From contig CM034241.1 of NCBI GenBank assembly GCA_019916065.1, forward strand, positions 15,987,228 through 16,051,227: 64,000 nt of DNA, read 5' to 3'. Under the pieces are notes generated by a model, which was given only the letters and a program-made list of their open reading frames with translations, was not told where the DNA came from and searched no databases. The DNA comes from Vitellaria paradoxa. Taxonomy: Eukaryota; Streptophyta; Magnoliopsida; Ericales; Sapotaceae. The translations under genes and the position numbers were made by a program. Shown in pieces: positions 1 to 11,322 of the stretch (positions are counted from its first letter, which is position 1; every line of letters starts with the position of its first letter).

Positions 1-480
1 CTACCAAAAATTGGTAAGTCTCTCATACCAAGCTTTGGGAACTTGTTTCAACCTAGAATAAAGTAAGAAACCAAAGACATGAGTTCACTAATTGAAACCC
101 ACCAATACTAAATAAAATAAAATGTGAGGGGTTTTTGCATATGACCATTGGATAAATTCGTGAGTAAATAAATCTATGATAAAATATGTTATTCTTTTAC
201 CATTCAAATAAAACACAGTTAAGCATAAGAACTGAGATGAGTTAAAAACATGTGAGAATGGCGAATACCCATAAAGAAGTATGTAATACGTAATAACTTG
301 GAGTTCTATAGTAAGGTGAATTGGAGATTGTTGATGAGTTTAGTACATAACGGGTTATTAAATTAATTGATGAAAGGTATTAGGAAATTAAATTGATGAT
401 TTTTGACAAGTTTAGTATGTAATGATGTGTTAATTTGATCAATGTGGGTCATTAAGGATGTAATTGGCCGAAATTTTGGA
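1..480. other. AT-rich non-coding DNA, no gene seen
   Basis: No open frame with recognisable protein content and no terminal repeat was found. The stretch precedes an LTR-like sequence, and a possible LTR start (TGTAATAC) at about 284 is the only hint of structure. Confidence 0.4.
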
Positions 481-1110
481 AATAGGGAACTTAATCCTCA
501 GACTTAGCCATTTTTGGCACAAAAGGTAGCTGAGGGGCACCCATGACCATTGAGGGGGGCCCATGATTCATGTGGGGCACCCTTAATGCTCTACAGTGGG
601 TCAGACGAGACTGTTTTCCTTTTAGTCTTTCATGGGTCACCTTTCAGTCATTATTTTAACAGACCTAGGGGAGAGTTTGTAGGGGGAAGGGCTTAGGCTC
701 CTGTAGCAATATTGGAGCCTAAGATTTATATATGTATATATGGGTGTATTGGAGGAGAGAGGGAGAGATTAAATGTTGGAAGAATGAAACCGGGAGAGAA
801 AATGGAACCAAAGGAAGAGCCAAGGAACTTGGCTTTAGTAAGTGGCCCTAACCTTAACCAAACTCAAATTAATCTTGCAAGATTGGAATCAAGCATTCAA
901 TGAACACTTCTATGTGGCTTGTTTGTTGTTTGGATCAAAGGGTAAGGAGATTGATCAACTCAAAGTTGGAAGCTTAAAACCAAGTGTTCACTACCGTCGT
1001 GTTCAAAGCTTGAGGTAGGGATTTCTAGTCTCCTATTAGCATATATGAGATGTAAGGAGTTAGAAAATGTGGTTATGATGTTAGTTTAAGGAATTGAAAG
1101 CATGAATAGG
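480..1110 (+). repeat. Diverged LTR-like sequence (promoter/leader part)
   Basis: The segment around 700-1,030 resembles the reverse complement of about 4,720-5,100 inside the Gypsy LTR further right. Shared features in the same order are a TATA-rich stretch (724-733), an agagaggga leader, the words CTAACCTTAACCAAA, GGATCAAAGGGTAAGGAGATT and a TTGAGGTAGGGATTT motif that could be a splice donor. GC-rich words of the GGGCACCC type lie upstream at 525-640 and again at 1,345-1,385. I infer a decayed plus-strand LTR of the same superfamily. Its ends are not resolved and no coding region is attached. Confidence 0.5.
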
Positions 1111-2263
1111 TGATTTGGGTGGTGTAATATAGGTGTATATATGTATGTATATGTTGGACTCAAGATTTTGATTGGTGAAATAGATGAATTAAGCCTGGTT
1201 TTTTTTTAATTGTCTTTCTAAAGCCTTTTGGACCCTAAATAACACCTAGAAACAAGTTTTTGAACTAAAGAGTGGATTTATCCATGTTTGGAGCCCAAAA
1301 CATTGAGATAAAGCTCGGACCAAACAATACAAGGTTTCTGTTCATAGATGGGCACCCATGGTCCATGTGGGGCGCCTATGACCCCCTATCCAGAATACTA
1401 AGTTTTGCTCATTGTATAAAAGCTTATATATTTTAAATCCCAAACTTTATAACATTAAATAATTAACCTAGAGTAATTAAATAGGTAAAAAGTATATGAA
1501 TTAAAGTGTGAAAAGCAATATTTGGATGAAGTGATTGGTTTTTAGGACATATTTAGTATTGCCCTAATATTAAGTTTATGAGCTCACTTCTTATGCTTGA
1601 TATAGGTTTAATATAGAATTGTTCTAACAGTGTTGATGAGGATTGAGTGATATTTGATTTGAAATAATAGAGATAATGTTAATGGGAGGAAGAGATGTTA
1701 GAATAAAATAATATATTAATGTGATAGGGGAATAATTTGAAATTAATGAATTGGATGTCATAATAATACAAATTATTCCTTGATTGAATGAGATGATAAA
1801 AAGAATATAATCTCGTTAATGGGAGATGCCCAAGAGATAACATGAAATATATTAAATTAGGGAAGAGATATATGATTTACTATTCAATGTTTTGTGAAAC
1901 AATTGCATTATTATTAATCGATTGTGAATTCTGAAATATGATTGGTTGTTTATATTGAATGATATTGATTATTAGACCATGATAAGAACAACTTGGTTAT
2001 GATGAAAATGATACAATAATTTGATTTGGAATGTGATGAGCCATTATTGAAATTGATAATAAAGCTGAAGAGAATTGATAAGATGATATATATGGATTTT
2101 GGATTATGATGATATGATTATAGATGATGTCAAAGGAAATAAGATAATTGGACATGTGATTGATATTGAGACACGGGGATGGTTGGTATTACAAAATAGG
2201 AAGGGTATAGAGTTTACCATAGGATTGAAAGACTCAAAACCTGTGCAGGAATTAGTGTTCATG
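1111..2263. other. AT-rich non-coding DNA, no gene seen
   Basis: The stretch holds only short open frames. The 63-codon frame at 2,099-2,290 runs into the LTR fragment and has no recognisable domain. It may be the remainder of the diverged LTR or its internal region, but nothing proves this. Confidence 0.4.
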
Positions 2264-2424
2264 TGTCACGCCCTAGATCTCACGACCTGAGGGGTGAGTG
2301 ATAAATACACATAACATGCACTAACACTACCATCCTATGATCAGAGCAACGCAACAACTCCTGGTGAGTCACAACACATATTAAGATAATATGAAATTAG
2401 CCTCGAATAGTGCCAGACCTCAAA
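2264..2424 (-). repeat. 3' terminal fragment of Tekay-like LTR
   Basis: About 160 bp starting TGTCACGCCC match the LTR beginnings at 2,779 and 8,386, including a CTCACGACCTGAGGGGTGAG-like stretch. Read on the minus strand this is the 3' end of the LTR, ending GGGCGTGACA. It joins directly to internal sequence at about 2,424, so most of this LTR is missing. Confidence 0.75.
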
Positions 2425-2778
2425 TTTACAATAATATGACTTACCAGCATTAGTGAAATAGCAATGCCATCAAGTTTAAGTAAACAACATAGGGATAAAA
2501 GAATTTCCTTAGTATAACAACCTTAGCACAATTTGGTAACCAAAATTTCAGATGGCCAGGCCAAATGTTTATCAAATTCTCATATCCCCAAACAATACGA
2601 TCAAGGTTCTAGTAACATTTAGTTCTAACCACCTCTACCATGAACCTTACCAAAGAATACTATTAAGTCCATCCAATTAAAAATGACTAAATACCAATTA
2701 TAGCACATCAACATGTAACATGCAATGCTAAACTCCCACTGTCCTTTAGGTATTCTGACCTAGGCTATGATACCAACC
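2425..2778 (-). mobile_element. Internal remnant with primer binding site
   Basis: This 350-bp block is a close copy of about 8,030-8,385. On the minus strand it begins with TTGGTATCATAGCC (2,763-2,776), two bases from the LTR end. It matches the usual plant retrotransposon primer site TGGTATCAGAGC for initiator tRNA-Met, with one mismatch in the core. The rest of the internal region has been lost. Confidence 0.75.
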
Positions 2779-3017
2779 TGTCACGCCCTGGATCTCACAA
2801 CCTGAGGGTTGAGTGATAAACACACATAACATGCACTAACACTACCATCCCATGATCAGAGCAATGCAATAACTCCTGGTGAGCCACAACACATATTAAG
2901 ATAATATGAAATTAGCCTCGGCTAGTGCCAGGCCTCAAATTACAACGTATCCTTCTCATTTAAGCTTTACCTAGGCCTTAGGACCTTTACAACCATATTG
3001 ATTGAGTCTCTCAATTT

Positions 3018-3032
3018 TTTTTTTTGGTAAGT
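3018..3032 (-). mobile_element. 15-nt ultra-truncated retro-insertion
   Basis: Fifteen bases, read on the minus strand as ACTTACC plus eight A, are flanked by a perfect 13-bp duplication AGTCTCTCAATTT (3,005-3,017 and 3,033-3,045). The paralogous LTR at about 8,606-8,630 has one copy of that 13-mer and no insert. The tail ACTTACC-poly(A) equals the 3' end of the LINE at 34,877-38,406. Confidence 0.8.
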
Positions 3033-5350
3033 AGTCTCTCAATTTAATAATGTTACAACCATCAAATAAATATTCAACTTAAATAACCAACAGTTCTACT
3101 AGTCTGGATTGGCTCGTACAAATGTACTTCTAGTCCAGCCCCATTAGCCCACCTAATTAGTGTGTTCTGTTCCTGCAACAAAATTTGTAGGGACATGAGC
3201 ACAAGTCCACTTGTGCTGACTTGTGCTAATGATGCTACATAATGACATATATGGTATGAAACCAACACATGCATGCCATTATACGTTTATAGGTACACAA
3301 GTCAACATATAATATAAACTTTTTTTTTTATAATGTCCTCACCAATAAGTAACCAATTTAAGTGAAAGTACGCTTTTAGTCAACTTTATCGTAATGCAAC
3401 ATTCAATTTTGATTATTTCACTTTATGAGGTTTCTCACCCTTTTATTCAATCACATCTCATTTACACATTAACACTTATTCATCATTAAACCACATAATC
3501 ATATCCACTTTATCATTATTTCATCATTCAATCACACAATCACATCCACAGTATCATTATTTCATTGTTCAATCACATGGCCACAACCACACAAATCCTC
3601 GGGGGTTGGGTGCATACACAACACCGTCTTTTATAGGCCAATACTAAACGGAAACGGTAAACTAAAATCCATCATTTAGGATCACAGTCCAGGGCCACGG
3701 GTAACCCATACACACACAATGTTGTGGGCTACTAACCCATCGGTATTGACACCAAACCCTATGCAGGTTTGGGGACTTTCGACCCGAGGGTAATCTCAAA
3801 ACCCTTCCTATTTTCGCACCCCACCACGGCCCCCAACACATAATCAACCATTCATCACATACAATTCTCTTTAATCACAATTCACAATCATCACTATAAA
3901 CTTTCCAACACACAAAACCACATTTCATTTGATCATAGAGCACAACTCATTTCGTCTCTTCATTTCATTTATTCCAAGCCTCATTTATTTACCATCGCAT
4001 ATCAACAAAGATCAAACATCAACAAATAGTTAACATTTAACAATATTTAATGTTTAATTCCCTCGTTCAAAACACATTTTAATTCATCATATAGCTCATC
4101 ACACTTTGTCTTTCCATTTCAATTATTCAAAGCCTTATTTAATTTCCATCACTTATTAACAAAAGTTCACATTTCAATTCATACTCTCTTATATCTCAAA
4201 GTAAACAATACTTATTAACATTTTAAAGCATGTTCCCTTTTCCAATTGATAGAATTTAGACAAATGAAACATCATGTAAAAACATGAAACCAAACTCTTT
4301 ATAACTCTATAGTAGGATGTCCAAAATGAACTAAGTCAGGAAACCTTTCTGGGCTTGGTGGGCACCCAACTGCTACCATCTCATGCGCACACAGCTTGGT
4401 TCAAGTGATGCTCTGTTTTTCGGGTCTATCATTCTCCACACTTAAAACCTCAAATTGACTATGTTTAAGATGAAATACTTAAAGCTTCATGTTTCTAACA
4501 TCTCCACAACACTTATAAGCATCAAAAGAAACCAACCATTTAAAGTTTCACTAACTATTGTCCTAGTTATGGATCAAACATCCTCATCTCTCTCTTTACC
4601 CATACATGTATGTGTAACTCCTATTTTCTTCCATAAATGAAACCAAATCTTGCAAGAGTTACCCAAATGTTGTTCTAAACCTTGTTACACATCATGCATG
4701 TAAGAATGAGCATAAAATCCCTACCTCAAGTTCAATAAAGATGAAGAATAAGAGGTGGTCTTCTCCCGTTTTCAAGCTCCCAACTTTGATGGATTTGATC
4801 TCTTCACCCTTTGATCTAAATGATAAAAAAATTACATAGATAGGTTCCTTAAGTGCTCAATTGCATCATTGCAATGTTAATTTAATTTTGGTTGAGGTTA
4901 GAGACACTTACCATACAAACCCTTCCTGGTTCTCTTTGTTTCTTTTTCCTTCCTCCTCTCCCGGTCTCACTCTTCCAAACTAACATTTATCTCTCTCTCT
5001 TGCATCATACACATTTATATATATATATATTTGATAATATTTTAATCCCTCCACAGTGCCTTCCATATTTTCCACCCTCCTAGCATAGATATAGGTGTGT
5101 AGGGTTAAGGCTTGGCTGCACAAGTCATAACATATCATACCTATCACTTCTGCTAAAGCTCGGGCACCTAACACCTTCTCAGCCGTGCGCCCAAACTCTT
5201 GGGCACCCATGTTGCGTGCACCCAAGCCTTGGCTGCCCGCGTTTCGTGCGTCCAAGGTGGCCCTTTCTTCTGCACTTGTGCTAAAATGCCAACTCTCACA
5301 TGTTTGGCTCATCCTTCTCAAAGTTCCCCACTCTAAAGTACAATTAATGA

Positions 5351-5461
5351 GCGTGGCCTTTAGCTCAGTGGTTAAGAGCCTTTCCTGCCTGCTCATGACT
5401 CGAGTTCGAGTCTTCCCCCTCCTCTTAAAAAAAAAAAAATTCACCTTTCAAAAAAAAAAAA
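5351..5461 (+). mobile_element. tRNA-derived SINE
   Basis: This 111-bp insertion has an RNA polymerase III A box (TAGCTCAGTGG, 5,361-5,371) and B box (GTTCGAGTC, 5,404-5,412), as in tRNA-derived plant SINEs. A 3' region follows with two A runs around TTCACCTTTC. A perfect 17-bp duplication TAAAGTACAATTAATGA flanks it at 5,334-5,350 and 5,462-5,478. The tail resembles the 3' end of the LINE fragment at 26,470-27,376 (TTTACCTTTC plus poly(A)), which fits mobilisation by that LINE type. It is not a functional tRNA gene, because no cloverleaf 3' half is present. Confidence 0.88.
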
Positions 5462-5564
5462 TAAAGTACAATTAATGATGAACACCACTTAATCAACATA
5501 CTATTACCTCAAAATGTTTGAAAAACCATCTATTTACATTCATGCAAAAGTTCGAGGTATTACA

Positions 5565-8385
5565 TTCTCCCCCTCTTCAAAAAAAAATTTCGTCCTCGAA
5601 ATTTTATACCACGGTCATACACAAATTTCTGATTAAGCACTTGCAGATGTCTCTTCTATATCTTAACTCACACCTTTAAGCAAGCTCCTTATCATCCTGA
5701 AACTTCTTACACATGCAAAACTTGAAATTCTATTCATTAATCAATATTCTGGTCACTTTACAAATTAATCATAACAATTCAAAAACACTAATAACTATAC
5801 CTTCACTGTGCATTTATAAACTCAGTAATTATTCCAATGGCTCCTCAAGTAATAGCAACCAAGTTTTTAAATCTTTATCCTCCATCTCTTGCCATATGGT
5901 TTCCCATAATACTCTGTCCAATCATCTTTCCTGTCATTCTCTTTTTTCCATAAAATTAAACTTCTTATTTTCCTATACATCTTAATATCTAGATTTCCTT
6001 AAATTTCCATAACATTTCTCACTTAATCAATATTTCCCAATTAATAACTGATGATAACTCTAATGCACTCTATTTTCAAACTTTTTCCTTAGCACAATTT
6101 ATCTTGTACTAAATTTACTATTACCCCAAAAAGGTCACCTTTCTATTTCTTTCATGTTTCTCCCCATAGGTCCAACACTTAAGCACGTGACCACAACACT
6201 TAACTCCTTTGTGACCGAAACTGGGGTCCATCCAATCAAAACTATGTGACAAACCAAATAGGTCACATTATAACTATACTGAACTCGAGGTTAGAATCAA
6301 CATTATAATTCACCGTAGAATCGTACTAATCACGTTTAGATGCATCAATATGTGTATCATACTTTAGTGTAACAGACATCGGCTAGATACAACCACTAGC
6401 AAACTATACCACCAACCCCTTGCCTATTCTGACTTTGTAACTCTCTTCTCTATTCATACATCTCTTCTTTTCAAGTATTGTTTCCATTTCAAAAATTTCC
6501 CCTACTTTATATACTCACTTTACTCTGTTGGACTACCAAGCTTTTAATCCAACTCAACTACTTTATTTTGAATAAAACTAAAATCCACAACATAATTAAT
6601 CATGAGCAGGGAAACTATCAAATAAAGCTTAGCAGGCTGATTTATCCTATTCTGAAAACCCTGCTTTGTTCTACATATTTACTCTATTTCCCTACCTCCA
6701 ACCGTAAACGAAACTTGCCCATTAATTTCTAACCTCATCATACTAAGCTCAATTAATTACATCTACCCAAAGCTATTACCTTCCCTTGGCTCCATACACC
6801 CATATGTAAATACATACACCTCACTATCCTATTGGCAAACCAATATTTTAACTTACCAAGGAATACATCATTACTATTGTAAATTTCAGCTTAAACCATA
6901 AACAATCCAATGTAGGAACTCCCTAACTCACTATTTAATGTCATCCCTGACAGTTCATTCACAAATATATACAAGTCTACGTACCATATCAACTTTACCT
7001 CAATTTCGGTAAATACTCATCCTATAATTAAGACTTCAACAAATGAGCAACACATCAATACTGAAGAACATTCACAATTTACCATTCGTCTAAATAACAA
7101 TCTAAACACCCCACGTTATTAACTCCATAAAAGTACTGAGGCATTAATCAATCTATAGCAGAAGCTTATAAAATGTTGTCCCAGAACCATTCTTTGGGCT
7201 TTCAAATATTCAGCAAAATACCTCATTTCCAACTTTCTCTATTATCTTCTACTTCACAACTAAATTTCCATGTAATCTTCCATCCACCACATAACAATTT
7301 ATCTCACCAAGCATAATCAATCAATTAATAAATTTACTTTATCATCTAGGCATACCAGGTTTAACTCACCAGTGAGTGCCATAAGCACACAAATCAACCT
7401 TCTAGATTTAATAAACTTCTTTCTTTGCATCAACTTTTAACATATATTATCTCTTTCTCCTTTCAAGAAATTAGCCATTAATCTCCTCTAAAACACCTTC
7501 AAAATTTCATGAACATCACCTTATATATTATTTCACCATATCCCTTAATGCCATCATCACTTACCATAGTCTCAATTATAATAGACTTCTAGACCCCTTC
7601 TTCCCAAAGTTCATCTACTTCCGGTACGTTTGTTCTTAAACTCAAATCACCCATTTATAGCTACATCTGTATACTCATGTGTTTTCTAATAAAGATAGTC
7701 CCACGATTGGGATCCCATATCCCTCTTTCCATACTATTGTCAAGGCATATCCTCAATATCACCATAACACTCAAAACCAAAACCACTTAGCCAATCAAGT
7801 TCTCACAACTACCACCAATCTATAAAGTCAAACACCTCAACACTCAAAAGGTTAAGAACAACCAAATAGGTTCTAATTTTCAATTCATACATGCCCATTT
7901 CCTCACCCATTATCATTTCTCGATTAAGGAATCAAATCATAGTAATCACAAGTTGAGATGAAACGAATTGAACTGGCCATTCAGGAAATATGATCAACAT
8001 TGAACCAAATTCGACATCATAGCCACCCCAATTTACAACAATGTGATTTACCAGCATTAGTGAAATAGCAATGCCATCAAGTTTAAGTAAACAACATAGG
8101 GATAAAAGAATTTCCTTAGTGTAACAACCTTAGCACAATTCGGTAACCAAAATTTCAGGTGGCCAGGCCAAATGTTTATCAAATTCTCATATCCCCAAAC
8201 AATACGATCAAGGTTCTAGTAACATTTAGTTCTAACCACCTCCAACATGAACCTTACCACAGAATACTATTAAGTCCATCCAATTAAAAATGACTAAATA
8301 CCGATTATAGCACATCAACATGTAACATGCAATGCTAAACTTCCACTGTCCTTTAGGTATTCTGACCTAGGCTATGATACCAACT
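5565..8385 (-). mobile_element. Internal region of Tekay-like element, non-coding
   Basis: The internal region lies between a 3' LTR (2,779-5,564) and a 5' LTR (8,386-10,742). At its left end a polypurine tract (minus-strand GAAGAGGGGGAGAA, 5,565-5,578) is preceded by TTCGAGGACGAAATTT, a motif typical just before the 3' LTR of Tekay/Del chromoviruses. At the right end the minus strand shows the primer site TTGGTATCATAGCC (8,370-8,383). The 2.8 kb between has no gag, protease, RT or integrase frame that I can recognise. It is either a non-autonomous (LARD-like) element or one decayed beyond recognition. Confidence 0.75.
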
Positions 8386-10742
8386 TGTCACGCCCTGGAT
8401 CTCACGACCTGAGGGGTGAGTGATAAACACACATAACATGCACTAACACTACTATTCCATGATTAGAGCAATGTGACAACTCCTGGTGAGCCACAACACA
8501 TATTAAGATAATATGAAATTAGCCTCGGCTAGTGCCAGGCCTCAAATTACAACGTATCCTTCTCATTTAAGCTTTATGTTGGCCTTAGGACCTTTACAAC
8601 CATATCGATTGAGTCTCTCAATTTAATAATATTACAACCATCAAATAAATATTCAACTTAAATAACCAACAATTCTAATAAGTCTGAAATGGCTTATGCA
8701 AAAGTACTTCTAGTCTAGCCCCATTAGCCCACCTGATTAGTGTGTTCTGTTCCTGCAACAAAATCTGTAGGGATGTGAGCACAAGTTCACTTGTGCCAAT
8801 GATGCTACATGCTAACTTATATGGTATGAAACACATGCATGCCATTATACATTTATAGGTACACAAGTTAACATATAATATAAACTTTTTTTTTTTATAA
8901 TGTCCTCACCAACAAGTAACTAATTTAAGTGAAAGTATGCTTTTAGTCAACTTTATTGTAATTCAACTTTCAATTTTGATTATTTCACTTTATGAGGTTT
9001 CTCACTCTTTTATTCAATCACATCTCATTTACACATTACACTTATTCATCATTAAACCACGTAATCATATCCACTTTATCATTATTTCATCATTCAATCA
9101 CATGGCCACAACCACACAAATCCTTGGGGGTTGGGTGCATACGTAACACCGTCTTTTATGGGCCAATACTCAACTGAAACGGTAAACCAAAATCCATCAT
9201 TTAGGATCACAGTCCAGGGCCACGAGTAACCCATACACACACAATGTTGTGGGCTATTAACCCACTGGCATTGACACAAAACCCTACGCAGGCTTTGGGA
9301 TTTTCAACCCGAGTGTAATCTCAAAACCCTTCCTATTTTCGCACCCCACTATGGCCCCCGACACACAATCAACCATTCATCATATACAATTCTCTTTAAT
9401 CACAATTCACATTCATCACCAAAAACTTTCTAACACACAAAACCACATTTCATTTCATCATGGAACACAACTCATTTCGTCTCTTCATTTCATTTTTTCC
9501 AAGCCTCATTTATTTACCATCACATATCAACAAATAGTTAACATTTAACAACATTGAATGTTTATTTCCCTCATTTAAAACACATTTTAATTCATCGTAT
9601 AGCTCATCACACTTTGTCTTTCCATTTCAATTACTCAATGCCTTATTTAATTTCCCTCACTTATTAACAAAAGTTCACATTTCAATTCATACTCTCTTAT
9701 ATCTTAAAGTAAACAATACTTATTAACATTTTCAAGCATGTTCCCCTTTCCAATTCATAGAATTTAGACAAATGAAACATCATGTAAAAAATTGAAACCA
9801 AACTCTTTATAACTCTATAGTAGGATGTCCAAAATGAACTAAGTCAGGAAACCTTTCTAGGCTTGGTGGGTGCCCAACAGGTACTCAGTTGTGCGCCCAA
9901 CTGATACCATCTTGTGCGCCCACAGCTTGGTTCAACTGATGTTCTGTTTTTCGGGCCTTCATTCTACACACTTAAAACCTCAAATTGCCTATGTTTAAGA
10001 TGAAATACTTAAAGCTTCATGTTTCTAACATCTCCACAACACTTATAAGCATCAAAAGAAACCAACCATTTAAATTTTCACTAACTATTGACCAAGTTAT
10101 GGATCAAACACCCTCATCTCTCTCTCTACCCATACATGTATAAATAACTCCCATTTTCTTCCATAAATGAAACCAAATCTTGCAAGAGTTACCCAAATGT
10201 TGTTCTAAACCTTGTTACACATACATGTAAGAATGAGCATAAAATCCCTACCTCAAGTTGAATAAAGATGAAGAATAAGAGGCGGCCTTCTCCTGGTTTC
10301 AAGCTCCCAACTTTGATGGATTTGATCTCTTCACCTTTTGATCTAAATGATAAACAAATTACATAGATAGGTTCCTTGAGTGCTCAATTGCATTCTTGCA
10401 AGGTTAATTTTATTTTGGTTGAGGTTAGAAACACTTACCATACAAACCCTTCTCGGTTCTCTTTGTTTCTTCTTCCTTCTTCCTCTCCTGGTCTCCCTCT
10501 TCGAAACTAACATTTCTCTCTCTCTTGCATCATACATATATATATATATATATATTTGATAATATTTTAATCCCTCCAAAGTGCCTTCTAGATTTTTCGA
10601 CCCTCCTAGCATAGATATAGGTGTGTAGCTAGGGTTAAGGCTCGGCTACACAAGTCAGAACACATCATACCTATCACTTCTATTAAAGCTCGGGCGCCCA
10701 ACACCTTCTCAACCGTGCGCCCAATACCTATCACTTCTATTA
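8386..10742 (-). repeat. Second Tekay-like LTR, 5' truncated
   Basis: This copy matches 2,779 to about 5,160 in order. It lacks both the SINE and the 15-nt insert of the other copy, so both are later events there. It also lacks the outermost 350 bp or so of the LTR. A 19-bp direct repeat ATACCTATCACTTCTATTA (10,667-10,685 and 10,724-10,742) ends the homology, pointing to a local 57-bp duplication at the break. The GC-rich block at 9,865-9,945 is expanded and altered compared with the other copy. Confidence 0.78.
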
Positions 10743-11153
10743 CATGTTATATATGTTTTTATGATGCTTCATGAGCACAAGTAGACCAGATCCTAAGGAC
10801 TAAGCAGGCATTTGGTGGAATTAGAAGTGCATAAGTTATTGCAGACATTGAATTTTTCATTTATTTAAATTAAAATATTCATTCGAGATTATAATAATAT
10901 TTTAATTTAGAGAATTATTCTATTAGGTTGTAACGGCCGTAAAACCTGTTTTGTGTATTGTTATTATCATGGGATATACTGGAGTATGGTGGCTTGGCAA
11001 CAGCCGAGGCTTAGTTTATATTATGTTATATCTTTATCTTTTGAGGATGTTGCTTCAGGGTGGTCTTATTGCTTTGATCAGAGATTGGTTACTTAGTGCA
11101 TAATATGTATGTTATTCACTTATCCCTCGGGTCACGAGATCCGAGGCGTGACA
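10743..11153 (+). repeat. 3' part of a related LTR, opposite orientation
   Basis: The segment ends CCGAGGCGTGACA at 11,153. Its last 180 bp are the diverged reverse complement of the LTR ends at 2,264, 2,779 and 8,386 (shared: CTCGTGACC, GATCAAAGCA, GCCTCGGCT). No primer site follows, so this is a solo or broken LTR, joined head to head with the truncated LTR on its left. Confidence 0.65.
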
Positions 11154-11322
11154 CAATACATTTATGAAAGCCTTTTCCAAGAACTCATCCATATCAAATA
11201 GAGATAAGAAAAATAGATCACACTATCACAACCCTCACACCTATAGTCAAACCAATATGCAAGAAAATTTACCTAACCAATTCTTATTCTTTTTATGCTC
11301 CAAATTAGACATGAGAAAAGTA
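11154..11322. other. Short non-coding spacer
   Basis: Nothing recognisable was found between two LTR-type sequences. Confidence 0.4.

Larger units (their letters stand above)
2779..5564 (-). repeat. Long LTR of Tekay-like Gypsy element
   Basis: On the minus strand the LTR begins TGTAATACCTCGAAC at 5,564 and ends GGGCGTGACA at 2,779, giving TG...CA ends and about 2.8 kb. A polypurine tract lies just before the start and a tRNA-Met-type primer site just after the end, so it works as 3' LTR of the element to its right and 5' LTR of the remnant to its left. A TATA-rich core lies near 5,012-5,031. Two GC-rich word blocks flank the core, at 5,158-5,250 and about 4,360-4,400. It aligns along most of its length with 8,386-10,742 but carries two extra insertions. 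Family assignment rests on the flanking motif TTCGAGGACGAAATTT and LTR length. Confidence 0.8.

Noticed and set aside
2099..2290. 63-codon ORF before the LTR fragment
   Set aside because: Its last codons are the LTR end itself and the rest has no recognisable homology. Treated as chance.
5351..5412. tRNA gene
   Set aside because: A and B boxes are present, but no acceptor or T-arm pairing follows, and the unit ends in A runs inside a 17-bp duplication. It is a SINE.
4980..5444. 154-codon minus-strand ORF
   Set aside because: It crosses the SINE, the GC-rich word block and the TATA region of an LTR. It is chance open frame in repeat DNA.
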